A DNA stretch of 64,000 bases, taken from positions 3,534,001 to 3,598,000 of the forward strand of contig NZ_CP059154.1 of NCBI RefSeq assembly GCF_013456555.2. The letters are read 5' to 3'. The notes under the pieces were generated by a model, which saw only the letters and a program-made list of their open reading frames with translations, did not search any database and had not been told where the DNA came from. Shown piece by piece: positions 33,961-43,660 of this stretch (position 1 is its first letter; every line of letters begins with the position of its first letter). This DNA comes from Natrinema zhouii. GTDB taxonomy: Archaea; Halobacteriota; Halobacteria; Halobacteriales; Natrialbaceae. Made by a program: the position numbers and the translations under genes.

Positions 33961-35457
33961 TTAGCCCTCGAGTTCGGCCCGAAGCAACTGATTCACGTCG
34001 CCCGGATCGGCGCTGCCGCCGGTCTTCTGCATGACCTGTCCCACGAGGAAGTTGATCGCGCCGTCGTCGCCCGACTCGTAGTCGTCGACGGCGTCGGGGT
34101 TCTCGTCGATTGCCTCGACGACGGCCTGCTGGACTTCGTCCTCGCCGGTCTTGCCCAGCCCTTCCTCTTTGACGACCTCGTCGGGCGTCCGACCGTCGTC
34201 GAGCATCGACCGCAGGACGGTCTCGCGGGCGTTTTTCGCCGTAATCTCGTCCTCGGCGAGGAGTTCGACGAGCCGTTTGACCTCCTCGAGGCGGCCCTCG
34301 ATTTCGGTGATCTCGATGTCGCGGTAGTTGAGTTCGCCCAGCAGGTTGTCCGCGACCCACGTGGCGGCGAGGTCAGGGTCGAACTCGCCCGCGACGTCCT
34401 CGTAGAAGTCCGCGACCTGTTTCGTCGAGGTCAGTTTGGAGGCCGCTTCCTCGCTCAGCCCGTACTCCGCCTGGAACCGTTCGCGGCGGGCGGAGGGGAG
34501 TTCCGGGATCGCGAGTTCGTCCTTCCAGTCGGAGACGCGCAGCGGCGGCAGGTCCGCCTCCTCGAAGTAGCGGTAGTCCTTCTCCTCCTCTTTCGAGCGC
34601 ATCGAGACCGTGATCCCGCGACTCTCGTCCCAGTGGCGGGTCTCCTGTTCGACCGCGCGACCGCGCTGGATGGCGTTCTTCTGTCGGGTCTCCTCGTAGG
34701 CCAAGGCCTTCTCCGCGCCCTTGTGGCTCGAGATATTCTTGACCTCCGTTCGATTAGCCGCCTCGAGCGCGTCGATTCCGATCTCGTCGGTGTCGTCGCC
34801 CTCGATCGCTTCCTCGGGGATAATCGAGAGGTTGGCGTCGATCCGCAGGCTGCCGTCGCGTTCGGCGTCGAAGACGCCTAGGTACTCGAGGACCTCCTCG
34901 AGTTCGGCGAGGAACGCTCGCACCTCGCTGGGACTGCGGAAGTCGGGTGCCGTGACGATCTCCATCAGCGGCGTCCCCGCGCGGTTGTAGTCGACGAGGG
35001 TGTACTCGGCCGAATCGATGCCGCCACCGCCGCCGACGTGCTGGAGGCTGCCCGGATCCTCCTCCAAGTGTGCGCGCTCGATCGCGACGGTGCGTCGCTG
35101 GCCCTCGACGGAGACCTCGAGTTCGCCGTCCTGACAGATCGGCTCGTCGTACTGCGTGATCTGGAAGTTCTTGGGCAGGTCGGGGTAGTAGTAGTTCTTC
35201 CGGTGGAACCGGGTCTCTTCGGGGATCTCGGCGTCGATCGCCTTCCCGATCTTGACGGCGGCCTCGACAGCGGCTTCGTTGAGCACTGGCAGTGCCCCCG
35301 GCAGGCCGAGACAGACCGGGCAGACGTTATCGTTGGGCTCGTCGCTCGGCTCGGTCGAACAGCCACAGAAGATCTTCGTGTCGGTCTCCAGCTGGACGTG
35401 GACCTCGAGCCCGATGACGGTCACGAGGTCGCCCTGCTGGACGGTCTGGGCAGTCAT
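33961..35457 (-). CDS. gatB: Asp/Glu-tRNA amidotransferase subunit B
   Basis: A 498-residue subunit B of the GatCAB amidotransferase, which converts misacylated Asp-tRNA(Asn) and/or Glu-tRNA(Gln) to the correct amide. The N-terminus VIGLEVHVQLETDTKIFCGCS, the zinc site Cys pairs (CGC and CPVC), YYYPDLPKNFQITQYDEPI and YNRAGTPLMEIVT are diagnostic. The C-terminal YqeY-like domain ends VGQVMQKTGGSADPGDVNQLL. Length is normal. gatA and gatC are not adjacent, as usual in haloarchaea. A TTTTAC box about 28 bp before the ATG (minus strand) suggests a leaderless transcript. Confidence 0.95.
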   Translation of the reverse strand: MTAQTVQQGDLVTVIGLEVHVQLETDTKIFCGCSTEPSDEPNDNVCPVCLGLPGALPVLNEAAVEAAVKIGKAIDAEIPEETRFHRKNYYYPDLPKNFQITQYDEPICQDGELEVSVEGQRRTVAIERAHLEEDPGSLQHVGGGGGIDSAEYTLVDYNRAGTPLMEIVTAPDFRSPSEVRAFLAELEEVLEYLGVFDAERDGSLRIDANLSIIPEEAIEGDDTDEIGIDALEAANRTEVKNISSHKGAEKALAYEETRQKNAIQRGRAVEQETRHWDESRGITVSMRSKEEEKDYRYFEEADLPPLRVSDWKDELAIPELPSARRERFQAEYGLSEEAASKLTSTKQVADFYEDVAGEFDPDLAATWVADNLLGELNYRDIEITEIEGRLEEVKRLVELLAEDEITAKNARETVLRSMLDDGRTPDEVVKEEGLGKTGEDEVQQAVVEAIDENPDAVDDYESGDDGAINFLVGQVMQKTGGSADPGDVNQLLRAELEG

Positions 35458-35862
35458 TGGAGGCGATTCGGGCCCGTGGGGGTAAAACGTAACGGGACGG
35501 AGTCGTGAGGGTTCGATGATAGCTGCGAACTATGCGATCCGTTGTGCGGAGCGCTCGTTATGGATAGAGTGAATTGACCGGTGGGTTCGAGAGCGACTGA
35601 GAAGAACAAAGTAGTCTGCTATCGCGGCGACACGGAATCGCCACGCCCTCCCCAGCCGATTCGTTCGCTGCGCTCACTCATCCCTCGCGCAGTGTTGGGT
35701 CGCGTCTCGCTTTCGCTCGCCGCGACACAGCGCGCGCCACCGCACGCTGGTTGCTCAGTCTGGATAATACGCGCGTGAATCGGTCCAACCGACGAGCGAG
35801 AGGAAATGAGCCGACGGCGGTCGTGAGTCGAGACGGCGACGAATCCGTACGATCCGTGCTGA
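35458..35862. other. Intergenic region between the acyl-CoA synthetase and gatB genes
   Basis: No gene is supported. The region holds the gatB promoter at its right-strand start (near 35480) and several imperfect palindromes of the type common in haloarchaeal spacers, for example GATTCGTTCGCTGCGCTCACTC near 35660 and GTCGCG...CGCGAC near 35699-35726, which could form the 3' end hairpins of the gatB-upstream or synthetase transcript. Short open frames here look unlike genes. Confidence 0.4.
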
Positions 35863-37893
35863 CTACCGCGCGTCCTCGAGTTCCTCGAGCGCCTCGGGGT
35901 TCTCGATGCTGCTCATGTCGCCGAGATCCTCTCCAGTATAAGCCGCCTGAATGGCCCGTCGAATGATCTTGCCTGACTGGGTCTTGGGGAACTCGTCGAC
36001 GAACAGCACCTCGCGCGGGCGGAACGGTTTCCCTAACTCGTCGCCGACCTGCGCGCGCAGTTCCTCCCGGAGGTCGTCGCTCTCCTCGAATCCAGCCTCG
36101 AGGATGACGTAGGCGACGACGGCGGTGCCGGTGGTGTCGTCGGGCGCGCCGATGGCGGCGGCCTGATTGACCGCCTCGTGGTCGATGAGTGCGCCTTCGA
36201 CCTCCGCCGGGCCGACCTTGCGACCGGCGACGTTGAGGGCGTCGTCGGCGCGGCCGTGGAGGAACCAGAAGCCGTCTTCGTCCTTCTGGGCCCAGTCGCC
36301 GTGGTCCCACATCGGCGGGTCCTCGAACGTCGACCAGTACTCCTCGAGGTAGCGCTCGTCGCCCGACCAGAGCGACTTGGTCATCGACGGACAGGAATCA
36401 CGGGCGACGAGGTAGCCGCGCTCGTTGTTCTCCCTGACCGAGTTCCCCTCGCGGTCGACGATGTCGATGTCCATGCCTAGTCCCGGGCCGCCGAGCGTAC
36501 AGGGTTTCAGCGGTTCCGTCGGCATCGGCATCAGGAAGCAGCCGCAGATCTCGGTCCCCCCGGAGATGTTGATGATCGGAGAGTCGCCGCCGCCGACGTT
36601 CTCGTGGAACCAGTGCCAGGACTCGGGGTCCCAGGGTTCGCCCGTCGAGCCGAGAATCCGGAGGCTGGAGAGGTCGTGGCCCTCGAGCCGCTCGTCCCCG
36701 TGCTTGCGGAGCGCGCGGATCGCGGTCGGCGAGATGCCGAACTGGGTGAGCTCGTGGCGGTCGATCATCTCCCAGAAGCGGTCCGGTTCGGGGTGGTCCG
36801 GCGCGCCCTCGTACATGAAGACGGTGCCGCCGAAGGTGTGGGTGCCGATCAGGGACCACGGCCCCATCATCCAGCCGATGTCTGAGACCCAGAAGAAGCG
36901 GTCCGCGGGTTTGAGGTCCATCCCGAAGTAGACCTCCTTCGGACACTGGACCTGGACGCCCGCGTGCGTGTGTACAATTCCTTTCGGCTTGCCCGTCGTC
37001 CCCGAGGAGTACAGCAGCAGCGACTCCTGGCTCGAGTCGAGTGACTTCGTCTCGTACTCGTCGTCCTGGCTCTCGATGGCGTCGTCCCACCACTCGTCAC
37101 GGTCATTGCTCCACGGAATTTCGTGTTCGCTCGTCGTGGTACTGGAACCGAGCCGATCGAACACGATCGTCTCCTCGACGTGGCCGGCCTCTTCGATCGC
37201 CTCGTCGGCGGCAGACTTGAGGAAGACCGGGTCGCCGCGGCGGTAGAAACCGTCGCCGGTAAAGAGCACGGAACACTCCGCGTCCGCGATCCGGGTGGCG
37301 GCCGCGTCGACGCCGAAGCCAGAGAAGATCGGAACGGCGACCGCACCGACCTTGAAACAGCCGTAGAGGATCGAGACGACCTCCGGCACCATCGGCATGT
37401 AGAGTCCGACGGTGTCGCCCGTTTCGATGCCGCGCTCCTCGAGCGCGTTCGCGACCTGATTCGTCCCCCGGTGAAGTTCGTGGTAGGTCACCTCCCGGAC
37501 CTCGCCGTCCTCGCCCTCCCAGATGGTGGCGACCTTGTTTCGGCGCTCCTCGTCGACGGCCGCGTGGCGATCCACGACGTTGTGGGCGATGTTGAGTTCG
37601 CCGCCGGGATACCAGTCGGTGAACTGGGGCCCCTCGCTGTTATCGCGGATTTCGTCGTACTCCTCGTAGAACTCGATTCCGAGGTAGTCGACCAGTTCGT
37701 CCCAGAACCAGTCGACGCCGCTTTCGGGTTCGCCCTCGAGGTCCGTCGTCGTCCGTTCGATGAGCTCTTCGTAGTCGTCGATCCCATACGTCGCCATGAA
37801 CTCGGCGACGTTGGTCGATTCGACGAACTCCTGGCTCGGTTCGTGGGCGATCTCATCGATGTCCTCGAGACTCGGGCTGGTGTTTCCAGGCAT
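35863..37893 (-). CDS. AMP-forming acyl-CoA synthetase
   Basis: A 676-residue ANL-superfamily ligase that activates a carboxylate as acyl-AMP and transfers it to CoA. The P-loop LLYSSGTTGKPKGIVHTH, the Tyr-rich aromatic motif region, HGDWAQKDEDGFWFLHGRADDALNVAGRKV with hinge Asp/Arg, and the catalytic lysine in KTQSGKIIRRA are intact. Length and N-terminal extension are those of acetyl/acetoacetyl-CoA-synthetase-like enzymes. It lies 2 bp downstream of a hydroxybutyrate-dehydrogenase-like gene, so acetoacetate activation is a reasonable hypothesis; acetate or propionate are alternatives. Confidence 0.88.
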   Translation of the reverse strand: MPGNTSPSLEDIDEIAHEPSQEFVESTNVAEFMATYGIDDYEELIERTTTDLEGEPESGVDWFWDELVDYLGIEFYEEYDEIRDNSEGPQFTDWYPGGELNIAHNVVDRHAAVDEERRNKVATIWEGEDGEVREVTYHELHRGTNQVANALEERGIETGDTVGLYMPMVPEVVSILYGCFKVGAVAVPIFSGFGVDAAATRIADAECSVLFTGDGFYRRGDPVFLKSAADEAIEEAGHVEETIVFDRLGSSTTTSEHEIPWSNDRDEWWDDAIESQDDEYETKSLDSSQESLLLYSSGTTGKPKGIVHTHAGVQVQCPKEVYFGMDLKPADRFFWVSDIGWMMGPWSLIGTHTFGGTVFMYEGAPDHPEPDRFWEMIDRHELTQFGISPTAIRALRKHGDERLEGHDLSSLRILGSTGEPWDPESWHWFHENVGGGDSPIINISGGTEICGCFLMPMPTEPLKPCTLGGPGLGMDIDIVDREGNSVRENNERGYLVARDSCPSMTKSLWSGDERYLEEYWSTFEDPPMWDHGDWAQKDEDGFWFLHGRADDALNVAGRKVGPAEVEGALIDHEAVNQAAAIGAPDDTTGTAVVAYVILEAGFEESDDLREELRAQVGDELGKPFRPREVLFVDEFPKTQSGKIIRRAIQAAYTGEDLGDMSSIENPEALEELEDAR

Positions 37894-37895
37894 TG

Positions 37896-38753
37896 TTATT
37901 CGTAGGTAAGGGTCATGCCCCCATCAAACAACAGGTCGCCGCCATCGAGGTGTCGACCCAGTTCCGAAAAGCCCAGCAAGAAGAGATTGGCGACGTCGAT
38001 CGGTTCCATCATCTCTTTCACTCGAGACTGGCCGAGCATGACGTCCTCGATCACCTCGTCGACGCTGATTCCACGCTGTTCGGCGGTGTCCTCGAGTTGA
38101 GCCGTCACGAGCGGCGTCTTCACGTAGCCAGTGCTGATCGAGAACCCGCGGATCTTCCCCTCACCCTCCGCAGCGATCGACTGGGTGAGCCCGCGCAGGC
38201 CGAACTTCGAGACGTTGTAGGCGACCTTGTCACTGGTGACGTAGTGGCCGTGGACCGACGCCATGTTACCGACGCAGCCCTCGCCGTCCGCGGTTTCTCG
38301 AAAGTGCGGAACGCAGAGCTTCGAGAGATAGAGCGGTGCTCGGAGCATGATCCGATGCATCGTATCGTATGCTTCCATCCGAAACTCGTCGATCGAATCG
38401 ATGCGTTGTATCCCCGCGACGTTCGCGAGGTACTTGATGTCGCCCAGCCGTGCGGCCTCATTGACAATTCGCTCGAGGTCGTTGTCGTCCGTGAGATCCC
38501 CAAAAATCGACTCGATCGATCCTTCGAGATCGAGCTCCTGTCCGCGGTCGATCGTTCCCGCGAGGCCGTCCTCATCGATGTCCGTGGCCGCGACGGTGAG
38601 CCCGTTGCCGGCGGCGGCCAGTGCGGTCGCCCGTCCGATGCCGGAGGCCGCGCCCGTCACGAGACAGACGTTTCGATCCGTAAATGATTCGTCGGGGAAC
38701 GGGTAGATCTCCTCGCGCGAGATCGTCGGTGGAGTAACTTGATTCCGTGACAT
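37896..38753 (-). CDS. Short-chain dehydrogenase, 3-hydroxybutyrate dehydrogenase-like
   Basis: A 285-residue classical SDR. The NAD(P) loop VTGAASGIGRATAL (about 33-46) and the catalytic Ser in NMASVHGHYV and YNVSK (Tyr-x3-Lys) are present. The YDTMHRIMLRAPLYLSKLCVPHF stretch and C-terminal DVANLFLLGFSELGRHLDGGDLLFDGG match 3-hydroxybutyrate-dehydrogenase-like members. Two base pairs separate it from the acyl-CoA synthetase gene, forming a two-gene operon that could carry 3-hydroxybutyrate to acetoacetate and on to acetoacetyl-CoA (inference). Divergent from the HTH-10 regulator. Confidence 0.82.
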   Translation of the reverse strand: MSRNQVTPPTISREEIYPFPDESFTDRNVCLVTGAASGIGRATALAAAGNGLTVAATDIDEDGLAGTIDRGQELDLEGSIESIFGDLTDDNDLERIVNEAARLGDIKYLANVAGIQRIDSIDEFRMEAYDTMHRIMLRAPLYLSKLCVPHFRETADGEGCVGNMASVHGHYVTSDKVAYNVSKFGLRGLTQSIAAEGEGKIRGFSISTGYVKTPLVTAQLEDTAEQRGISVDEVIEDVMLGQSRVKEMMEPIDVANLFLLGFSELGRHLDGGDLLFDGGMTLTYE

Positions 38754-38797
38754 TCTACACGGCTAGATACTAGTACAGAACGACCTAAAAGAGAGCT

Positions 38798-38811
38798 ATT
38801 AACATATTAAC
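38798..38811. repeat. ATTAAC direct repeat upstream of the SDR operon
   Basis: ATTAACATATTAAC, two ATTAAC units with 8-bp period, lies 45-58 bp upstream of the SDR start in an AT-rich patch. A candidate operator for the divergent HTH-10 regulator or part of the promoter. Confidence 0.3.
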
Positions 38812-38926
38812 GGCGACGTCTCGGACAGCCGTTTGCGAAACAGGATCTGAAATGATCGATTCGTGGTAAATTCCAGCAATTTTCGACCTAATCAATCGGG
38901 AAACACCGATATTACGCTTCGGATTG

Positions 38927-38937
38927 GTGTGTATAAT
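38927..38937 (+). promoter_or_regulatory. Shared GTGTGTATNAT motif, copy 2, overlapping the HTH-10 promoter
   Basis: GTGTGTATAAT; its TATAAT part is about 23 bp before the ATG at 38958, so it doubles as TATA box for a leaderless transcript. It lies in the divergent region shared with the SDR operon. Confidence 0.45.
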
Positions 38938-38957
38938 ACCAACTATTAAGACCTTGT

Positions 38958-39698
38958 ATGTCTACCTATCTCACCATAGCGATGATCGACCTCGATATCG
39001 ATATGCGGCAGTACGACTGTCCGTTCATCGATACAACCGACGACATCGACATCGCATTCTCAGCCGTCCAGTGGCAACTCGACACCGACGCCGCAAAACT
39101 CGAGACGCGGCTCATCGCCAAGGCGGATTCGCGGGGAGCGCTCGACGACGGGCTCCGGACGCTCCGAGAGCACCCGAATATGACGAACTGCTATATCCTC
39201 TCGAAGCGAGACAACGTCGCCGAAATCGGCACGAAAATAAAGGAGACCAATGCGATGCAAACGATCCAGCGAAACGGCGGTTACATTACCGGACCGTTCC
39301 AGATCGAGAACGGGCGGGAACGGTGGCACGTCGGCTTCGATGCGGACGAAGACGAGGACCGGACCTTAGCGGAACTCGAGCGACACAACGATTACAGCGT
39401 CGAGAACCGCGATCAGTTCGGCCCGTCGACGTTGTTCGATCTCCTCGAAAACTCGGAGAGCGCGACGCAACTTCTCGAAGGCTGTCGGTCGCTGACCGAA
39501 ACCGAACGCGAAACGTTCGAGGTCGCGTCTCGGAACGGCTACTACGAGACGCCACGGGCGACGACGCTCGACGAACTCGCGGACCACTTCGATATCTCGA
39601 AGACGGCTGTTTCGATGAATCTGCGCCGGAGCGAGCGAAAGGTCCTTCAGGCGGCACTGGGGGCGATCGATCGAATGGAGGATGACGACCAACTCTGA
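38958..39698 (+). CDS. HTH-10 (Bat-type) transcription regulator
   Basis: A 246-residue haloarchaeal regulator. The N-terminal sensory part has no recognised domain name but shows the group's usual opening IDLDIDMRQYDCPFIDTTDDIDIAF. The C-terminal HTH-10 domain (about 183-235) is clear: LTETERETFEVASRNGYYETPRATTLDELADHFDISKTAVSMNLRRSERKVL. An ATG at 38982 is an alternative start; the TATA spacing favours 38958. It is divergent from the SDR/acyl-CoA synthetase operon and lies between two transporter clusters, making it their likely local regulator (inference). Confidence 0.85.
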   Translation: MSTYLTIAMIDLDIDMRQYDCPFIDTTDDIDIAFSAVQWQLDTDAAKLETRLIAKADSRGALDDGLRTLREHPNMTNCYILSKRDNVAEIGTKIKETNAMQTIQRNGGYITGPFQIENGRERWHVGFDADEDEDRTLAELERHNDYSVENRDQFGPSTLFDLLENSESATQLLEGCRSLTETERETFEVASRNGYYETPRATTLDELADHFDISKTAVSMNLRRSERKVLQAALGAIDRMEDDDQL

Positions 39699-40030
<332 letters not shown>

Positions 40031-40801
40031 TTACTCGCCGCCGCCCTGCATGAGCATCTGGATTTCCTCGTCCGACGAGAGTTCCGCGGGATCGCCGCTG
40101 TCGACGATCTCGCCGCGTTCGATCACGTACATCCGGTCGACAATCTCCGGGACGTGACTCGCGTTCGACTCGGCGATCAACACCGAAATGTCCCTATCGA
40201 TAATCTCGCGAATGTAGGACTTGACGTTCTCGACGACCACCGGAGCCAGCCCCTCGAGCGGTTCGTCGAGGATGAGTAGATCCGGCTTGAGCGCGAGCGC
40301 CCGCCCGATCGCGGTCATCTTCCCCTGGCCGCCGCTCAGGTTCTGCACTTCGGCGTGGCGGCGGTCCTCGAGTTCGTCGAAGAGATCGAAAATATCCTCG
40401 ACCATGGCGTCCTCATCTTCGATCCCGCGTGCCGCGCCGGCGGTCCATATCGGGAGTCGGAAGTTCTCTTCGACGGTCATTCCGGTGAAGAGGTCTCGGT
40501 TCTCCGGTTGGTAGCCGACCCCCCGCTTGGGGATCAGTTCGGGCCGCATCTCGAGCAGTTCTTCGCCGTTTAGCCGAATCGAGCCGTTCGTAACCGGCGT
40601 GAGCCCCATGATCGACCGGAACGTCGACGTCTTGCCGGCACCGTTACGGCCGACGAGGGCGACAGCCTCGCCCTCGTTGACCTCGAGATCAACCCCGCGG
40701 GTGACCTCGAACCCCTCGACCGTCGCCGAGAGGTCCGATACCTCGAGCAGCGGACCCGACGCACTATCGCCGGCGTCGGACCCGGGGCCGAGTGTGCTCA
40801 T
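40031..40801 (-). CDS. livF: Branched-chain amino acid-type ABC transporter ATPase LivF (cluster 2)
   Basis: A 256-residue ATPase with Walker A GRNGAGKT, signature LSGGQGKMTAIGRAL, Walker B LLILDEPLEGLAPVV and the LivF-type switch VLIAESNASHVPEIV. About 20 Gly/Ser-rich residues precede the conserved LLEVSDLSATVEGFEV. It is only distantly similar to the cluster-1 LivF, so the two transporters are not a recent duplication. Overlaps the following LivG gene by 4 bp. Confidence 0.9.
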   Translation of the reverse strand: MSTLGPGSDAGDSASGPLLEVSDLSATVEGFEVTRGVDLEVNEGEAVALVGRNGAGKTSTFRSIMGLTPVTNGSIRLNGEELLEMRPELIPKRGVGYQPENRDLFTGMTVEENFRLPIWTAGAARGIEDEDAMVEDIFDLFDELEDRRHAEVQNLSGGQGKMTAIGRALALKPDLLILDEPLEGLAPVVVENVKSYIREIIDRDISVLIAESNASHVPEIVDRMYVIERGEIVDSGDPAELSSDEEIQMLMQGGGE

Positions 40802-41571
40802 TCGTCCACCCCCAGGAGGACCCGTCTGAGTTCCGAGTCGGTCTCGAGCAGAGAGGGGTCACCTTCCCGAAAGACCGCTCCCTCGTGGAGGACCACGAGA
40901 CGATCCGCGTACTCCTTGACGAGGTCCATGTCGTGTTCGATCGTCACCGTCGTCACGTCGTCGGCCTCGCCGGCCTCGACGATCGTCTCGATTACGTACT
41001 CCTTCTCGCGAGTAGCGACGCCGGCCGTCGGCTCATCGAGCAGCAGGTACGTCGGGTCGAGTCCGAACGACATCGCCACGTCGAGCAGTTTCCGGTCGCC
41101 ATGAGGTAGCGTCTCGGCGACCTCGTGTTGGACGTCCGCGAGTCGGAACTGTGCGAGGAGGTCGTCGATCTCGCGTTCGACCTCTTCGTGGCTGTCGTCG
41201 ACGGTCCGCATGCTCAGTGTCTTGCCGTGACGGGAGAGGACCGCAATGCGGACGTTCTCGCGGACGGTCATCTCCTCGAAGATGTGGACGATCTGGAAGC
41301 TCCTGACGAGTCCCTCCGTGACGCGGTCCTCGGGAGCCATCTCCGTAATGTCCTCTTCGACGGCAGCGCCGTTCTCTCGCCTGTGGACGACGACCGAACC
41401 CTGATCGGGCTCAAGCAGTCCGGTCAGCAGATTGATGAGCGTCGTCTTGCCGGCCCCGTTTGGACCGACGATGAACACCATCTCGCCGGCGGTCTCGCCG
41501 AACGTCAGCGAAACGTCGTCCGTGGCGCGCAGTTCTCCGAATTCCTTGCGAAGATTTCGTGCTTCGAGCAT
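40798..41571 (-). CDS. livG: Branched-chain amino acid-type ABC transporter ATPase LivG (cluster 2)
   Basis: A 257-residue ATPase. Walker A GPNGAGKT, LivG-type LVRSFQIVHIFEEMTVRENV, Walker B TYLLLDEPTAGVATREK and switch VTIEHDMDLVKEYADRLVVL. The LSGGQ position reads LPHGDRKLLDVAMSFG, the standard LivG variation. It lies 1 bp from the LivM gene start region and overlaps LivF. Confidence 0.9.
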   Translation of the reverse strand: MLEARNLRKEFGELRATDDVSLTFGETAGEMVFIVGPNGAGKTTLINLLTGLLEPDQGSVVVHRRENGAAVEEDITEMAPEDRVTEGLVRSFQIVHIFEEMTVRENVRIAVLSRHGKTLSMRTVDDSHEEVEREIDDLLAQFRLADVQHEVAETLPHGDRKLLDVAMSFGLDPTYLLLDEPTAGVATREKEYVIETIVEAGEADDVTTVTIEHDMDLVKEYADRLVVLHEGAVFREGDPSLLETDSELRRVLLGVDE

Positions 41572-41572
41572 G

Positions 41573-42715
41573 TTAGTTGACCCCGAAAACGATGATTCGA
41601 ACGGTGGTTACGGCGCGAGTCACGCTCCGGCGAAGCGACGAACCGAGCGTCGTAACGTCCTTTCGAAGCAGGCCGGGATCGCGACGTCGTCGCGCCAATC
41701 CGGTCCCGATCTTCGGGATCGATCCCAGGATTCCCTCGGGAAGGAAGAGCACGACCGCGAGCAACGTTAGCCCTGTCAGGGCGTTGTAGTACTCCACGTA
41801 GAACGGTGCCTGAATCAGCATGTAAACGAGGACGACACCACCGATGACGGGCCCGACGAGCGTTCCGAACCCGCCAAGGATCGCCATGAACAGAATTTCC
41901 CCCGACACGAACGCATACAGAGTCGGATCCGGGCTGACGTGCAACTGCAGGAGCGCGAACAGCCCCCCGGCGAGTCCGCCGTAGATACCCGAGATTACGA
42001 ATGCGACCCAGACGTACTTCTCGACGGGAATCCCGACGAACCTGGCCCGCGTCCGGTTCTGACCGATAGCGTCCAGTGCTCTCCCGAACGGCGAATTGAT
42101 CAGTTTCCACATCACCAGCAACGAGACGACGAGCACGACGACTGTGAAGTAGTACAGGATCAGATCGTATCCCGTCGACGTCCACTCGAGGCCGAACAGC
42201 GTTGGCGGGTTCAGCCCGTCGGGGCGGACGCTGAGCCCATCGCTGTAGTTGAAGTAGCCGCTCTGCAGGACGAACGCGTACAGGACCTGGTTGAACGCGA
42301 GCGTCAGCAACGCGAAGTAGATGTCGAGGTAGCCGGCAACGAAGTAGCCGATCAGCACCGAGATCGTCGTCGCCGCGAGGACGCCCCCGAGCAGCAACAG
42401 GAGGCCGCTCGAGACATCGAAGTGAGACGCCAACACGGCGGCTCCGTAGGCCCCGACGCCGAAGAACGCCGCGTGACCGAACGAGACGAGTTCGGTGTGG
42501 CGCAGGAGTAGATTCAGCCCGACCGCGGCGAGCCCGAACAGAATTCCGCGGTGGATCGCGGTAAACGAGAGCCCAGTAAACCGCGTGATATCGGGCACGA
42601 GGAAGAGGACGACGAGACCGACGACCGCGAGGACCGTCTGGCCCTTGGTCAGTTCCATCCCCTCTAGCAGCCGAACGTGGGTTTCGCCGTCGCGCTCGAC
42701 GAGGAAGCGACTCAT
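41573..42715 (-). CDS. livM: Branched-chain amino acid-type ABC transporter permease LivM (cluster 2)
   Basis: A 380-residue permease with about ten hydrophobic segments. It carries LLLRHTELVSFGHAAFFGVGAYGAAVL, the coupling loop ALDAIGQNRTRARFVGIPVEKYVWVAFVISGIYGGLAGGLF and LFMAILGGFGTLVGPVIGGVVLVYML, all LivM features. A hydrophilic C-terminal tail of about 45 residues follows the last helix. Start overlaps the LivH stop by 4 bp. Confidence 0.9.
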   Translation of the reverse strand: MSRFLVERDGETHVRLLEGMELTKGQTVLAVVGLVVLFLVPDITRFTGLSFTAIHRGILFGLAAVGLNLLLRHTELVSFGHAAFFGVGAYGAAVLASHFDVSSGLLLLLGGVLAATTISVLIGYFVAGYLDIYFALLTLAFNQVLYAFVLQSGYFNYSDGLSVRPDGLNPPTLFGLEWTSTGYDLILYYFTVVVLVVSLLVMWKLINSPFGRALDAIGQNRTRARFVGIPVEKYVWVAFVISGIYGGLAGGLFALLQLHVSPDPTLYAFVSGEILFMAILGGFGTLVGPVIGGVVLVYMLIQAPFYVEYYNALTGLTLLAVVLFLPEGILGSIPKIGTGLARRRRDPGLLRKDVTTLGSSLRRSVTRAVTTVRIIVFGVN

Positions 42716-43632
42716 TCGATCTCACCCCACGTCCCGTAGAGGCCCTCGGGCCTGACGAGCAAGACGAGGACCATCAGGAGGAACGGTGCTGCCAACTCGA
42801 GCGGTGAATAGTACGCCGTCGCGACCCGGCTGGAGATACCGACGAGCAGCGCGCCGACGAACGCGCCCTTCAAGCTACCGAGCCCGCCGATGACGATCAC
42901 GACGAACGACAGTACCAGCCAGTCGAGTCCCATGCCGAGAGACGCCGACCCCGGACCGATGCTGACCATCGCACCGCCGAAGCCGGCGAAGAACGCACCG
43001 ATGGCAAACACGAGGGTGAACATGCGGTCCGTGCTGACCCCGATGGCCGTCGACATCTCCCGATCGATGGCGGTCGCTCGCACGATGCGGCCGGTCTTCG
43101 TGCGATCGAAGAACCAGACGAGCCAGGCGAACACCGCGACGCCGACCAGAATGACGAGGATATTGTACGAGGGGTAGCTGACGCCGACGAGCTCCGTCGT
43201 TGGAATCTCGTTGATGCCGCTGTAGACGCCGACGTCGATCGGCGACGGTCCCCAACCCAGCTTCATCACGTCCGTGAGGACGAGCAGTAGTCCGTAGGTC
43301 AACAGGAGCTGGTAGACCTCGTCCCGGTCGTAGATCGGTCTGATGAACGTCGCCTCGAGCGCACCGCCGACCGGCAACAAGACGGCGGCGGCCGCGAGCG
43401 AGCCGGCGAGGACGACCAGACCGAAGATCACTGCAGTCACGGGTCCGGTGGGGGAGGCGACCTGTCCCGCGGCGAAGCCGACGACGGTGAAGGCGGTGAA
43501 TGCACCCAGCGCGTACAGCTCACCATGTGCGAGGTTGAGGATCCCCAGGACGCCGAAGATTATCGTCATTCCCGACGCGATCATAAACAGGACAGAGCCG
43601 TAGTAGAGCCCGTTGAGTACGTGTTCGAGCAT
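42712..43632 (-). CDS. livH: Branched-chain amino acid-type ABC transporter permease LivH (cluster 2)
   Basis: A 306-residue permease: MIASGMTIIFGVLGILNLAHGELYALG is the LivH signature, DREMSTAIGVSTDRMFTLVFAIGAFFAGFGGAM the coupling-loop region and VIVIGGLGSLKGAFVGALLVGISS the last conserved block. About eight helices. Twenty-eight bp separate it from the binding-protein gene. Confidence 0.9.
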   Translation of the reverse strand: MLEHVLNGLYYGSVLFMIASGMTIIFGVLGILNLAHGELYALGAFTAFTVVGFAAGQVASPTGPVTAVIFGLVVLAGSLAAAAVLLPVGGALEATFIRPIYDRDEVYQLLLTYGLLLVLTDVMKLGWGPSPIDVGVYSGINEIPTTELVGVSYPSYNILVILVGVAVFAWLVWFFDRTKTGRIVRATAIDREMSTAIGVSTDRMFTLVFAIGAFFAGFGGAMVSIGPGSASLGMGLDWLVLSFVVIVIGGLGSLKGAFVGALLVGISSRVATAYYSPLELAAPFLLMVLVLLVRPEGLYGTWGEIE

Positions 43633-43660
43633 AGTTACTGGATACGGTTTCGCACGGTAC

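Noticed and set aside
35640..35760. Possible CRISPR-like or repeat array from several CTCG/GCTC palindromes
   Set aside because: There is no regular unit or spacer spacing; the pattern is the common haloarchaeal spacer palindrome.
38754..38957. A small RNA or short gene in the AT-rich space between the SDR and HTH-10 genes
   Set aside because: The composition is explained by two divergent promoters, and no structured or coding pattern is visible.
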